Position numbers and translations under genes: made by a program. The notes beneath the pieces were generated by a model. That model had not been told where the DNA came from, searched no databases, and was given only the letters and a program-made list of their open reading frames with translations. From Terana coerulea (lineage: Eukaryota > Basidiomycota > Agaricomycetes > Polyporales > Phanerochaetaceae), in NCBI GenBank assembly GCA_024811115.1, contig JAKOGH010001207.1, forward strand, positions 1 to 19,453: a stretch of DNA of 19,453 nucleotides, given 5' to 3'. Positions 18,203 through 19,453 of the stretch are shown here, in pieces. Within the stretch, counting starts at the first letter, position 1; the number at the start of each line of letters is the position of its first letter.

Positions 18203-19453
18203 CCATTTTAGAGAAATACAACTTAAATAAATGCGTAAATCTGCACTAACTCTGTATCCTTCTGATAACTCACAGAGCTTTATTCTGAGAATAAATCCCT
18301 TGTATCTCTCGTAGCTATTCTGTGGATTTAATGGACACATTACTTGTAAGCAACAAGATAAATTCCTTAGACAATAAATAAGTCGCACATGTATCCAGCA
18401 TAAAATACAGAGGGCTTCAGAATACATCTGGATTTATTGTGGCAATATATTCCACCTAACGCAGTGAGAGATATTGAGGTCACATAGTCAACATAAGTAA
18501 GATAAAGAACACAGATATATTCATCATAAATCATGTACCGCGATATCTCCAAGATAAATCCAGCAGGACCTTGGACATTTAGAAACATAGATGTCTACTG
18601 GAATGTAGTTAGACATAGACTCATTCATTATGAGACTTTTGATTACTGACAATAAACTTACTAGTATGCTTATTGGTGTATTCAGATACAACTGCAAATT
18701 CAATAAGGACTATCTTTGAACTTTTGGCGACATTGCACAATGGTGGCAACAAAGCACAGGTTTGCATCGTGCGAAATATAACACCGTGAAGCACTTACAT
18801 GTTTATGCCCCATGGGGACTTTGACTGACAATGCTAATGCTAGCCAACATCAAAACAGTGCAATCTGGCTGAAGTTGTTAACTTGGGCAACAAAGTTCTA
18901 TGAATATGCCACCATTGTGCAAAGTATACAAAAGTTGATAGCTCTCACTAGATTTGCAATTGTATGTGAATCTACCAATGCACATTGTGTGTTTAGTGTC
19001 TATAGTCAAAAGGCTTATGTTGAATGCAACTAACTACTATCTTCTATAGACATCTTTGTTTCTAAGGCCCCGGCGTCTGGCTAGATTTATCCTGGAGATA
19101 TGTAGTACATGATTTATAATGAATATATCTGCGTCCTTTATCTTACTTATATCAACCATATGTCCGCAATATCTCTCACTGCATTAGGTGGAATATATTG
19201 CCACAATAAATCCCACAGACGTATTCTGAAGACCTCCATTTAGTTTATGCTGGATATGTGCGACTTGTTTCTTACTTATCTAGTCGATTTATCTTGTTGC
19301 CTATAAGTAATGTGCCCATTATGAATCCACGTAAAAGCCACGTAGAGATATCAGGATTTATTCTCAGAGTAAAGCTCTGCGAGTTATCGGAAAGGATATA
19401 GAGTTAGTTAGGTAGATTTACGCATTCATTTAAGGATATATTTCCTATAAAGG
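18203..19453. mobile_element. Giant fold-back (long inverted repeat) element, truncated by the window
   Basis: The left arm 18203-18748 is mirrored by the right arm 18907-19453, reading inward from the last base of the window. Long matching blocks include AATGCGTAAATCT, CATTACTTGTAAGCAACAAG against CATTACTTATAGGCAACAAG, TTATTGTGGCAATATATTCC (identical), and ATCATGTAC. The inner ends share a perfect 15-bp inverted repeat TGCACAATGGTGGCA (18734-18748 and 18907-18921). The loop is about 158 bp. The motif GGATTTATT/AATAAATCC recurs many times within both arms. No coding capacity. The outer termini lie beyond the window on the right, so terminal motif and target duplication are unknown. Confidence 0.8.

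Noticed and set aside
17865..18221. 118-codon Cys/Ala-rich minus-strand protein.
   Set aside because: Lies over the diverged tandem repeat, with no domain, no signal peptide and no introns; composition follows the GC-rich island.

Overview
The window looks like a basidiomycete (probably Agaricomycetes) nuclear contig. The evidence is short introns (50-67 nt, GT..AG), class I hydrophobin modules with the basidiomycete-type core [12 protein letters not shown], and a decayed Ty3/gypsy chromovirus. No bacterial gene, rRNA, CRISPR array or convincing tRNA was seen.

Layout. (1) 1-5.8 kb is visibly GC-rich. At 171-1611 on the minus strand sits the most interesting object: one gene that encodes three tandem class I hydrophobin modules behind a single signal peptide and an N-terminal array of about 14 LPTGI-type pentapeptides. 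It has seven exons and six phase-0 introns, with the same two intron positions in every module. A TATA box lies upstream and a stop codon directly follows the third module. Dibasic (KR) sites occur after the signal sequence and in both inter-module linkers, so the product may be a Kex2-processed hydrophobin polyprotein. All three modules lack cysteines C1 and C6, which are disulfide partners in the canonical fold. Three one-base frame slips (exons 1, 2 and 6) mean the copy is either a young pseudogene or carries assembly errors. From about 5360 to 5765, on the plus strand, lies a decayed and partly collapsed relative of the same gene, arranged head-to-head with it. The 3.6 kb between holds no gene I can support.

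(2) From 5.8 kb to the end the sequence turns AT-rich and is dominated by mobile elements: a 356-bp TIR element with perfect 10-bp flanking direct repeats (6695-7050), inside or beside a decayed plus-strand gene with a zinc-cluster-like motif; a probable solo LTR (8023-8459); a 665-bp element rich in GGTTC/GAACC (8544-9208); a minus-strand Ty3/gypsy chromovirus (about 10313-15570) with recognisable gag, protease, RT, RNase H, integrase and chromodomain, all broken by stops and frameshifts; a 92-bp direct repeat (9996 and 16745) whose ten differences are all transitions; and a giant fold-back element with arms of about 545 bp or more that runs off the right edge (18203-19453).

The picture is a gene-bearing GC-rich block with an expanding and decaying hydrophobin locus next to a transposon graveyard in which decay looks like cytosine deamination. 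Nothing suggests that the right-hand elements work together with the hydrophobin gene beyond supplying a recombination-prone neighbourhood.
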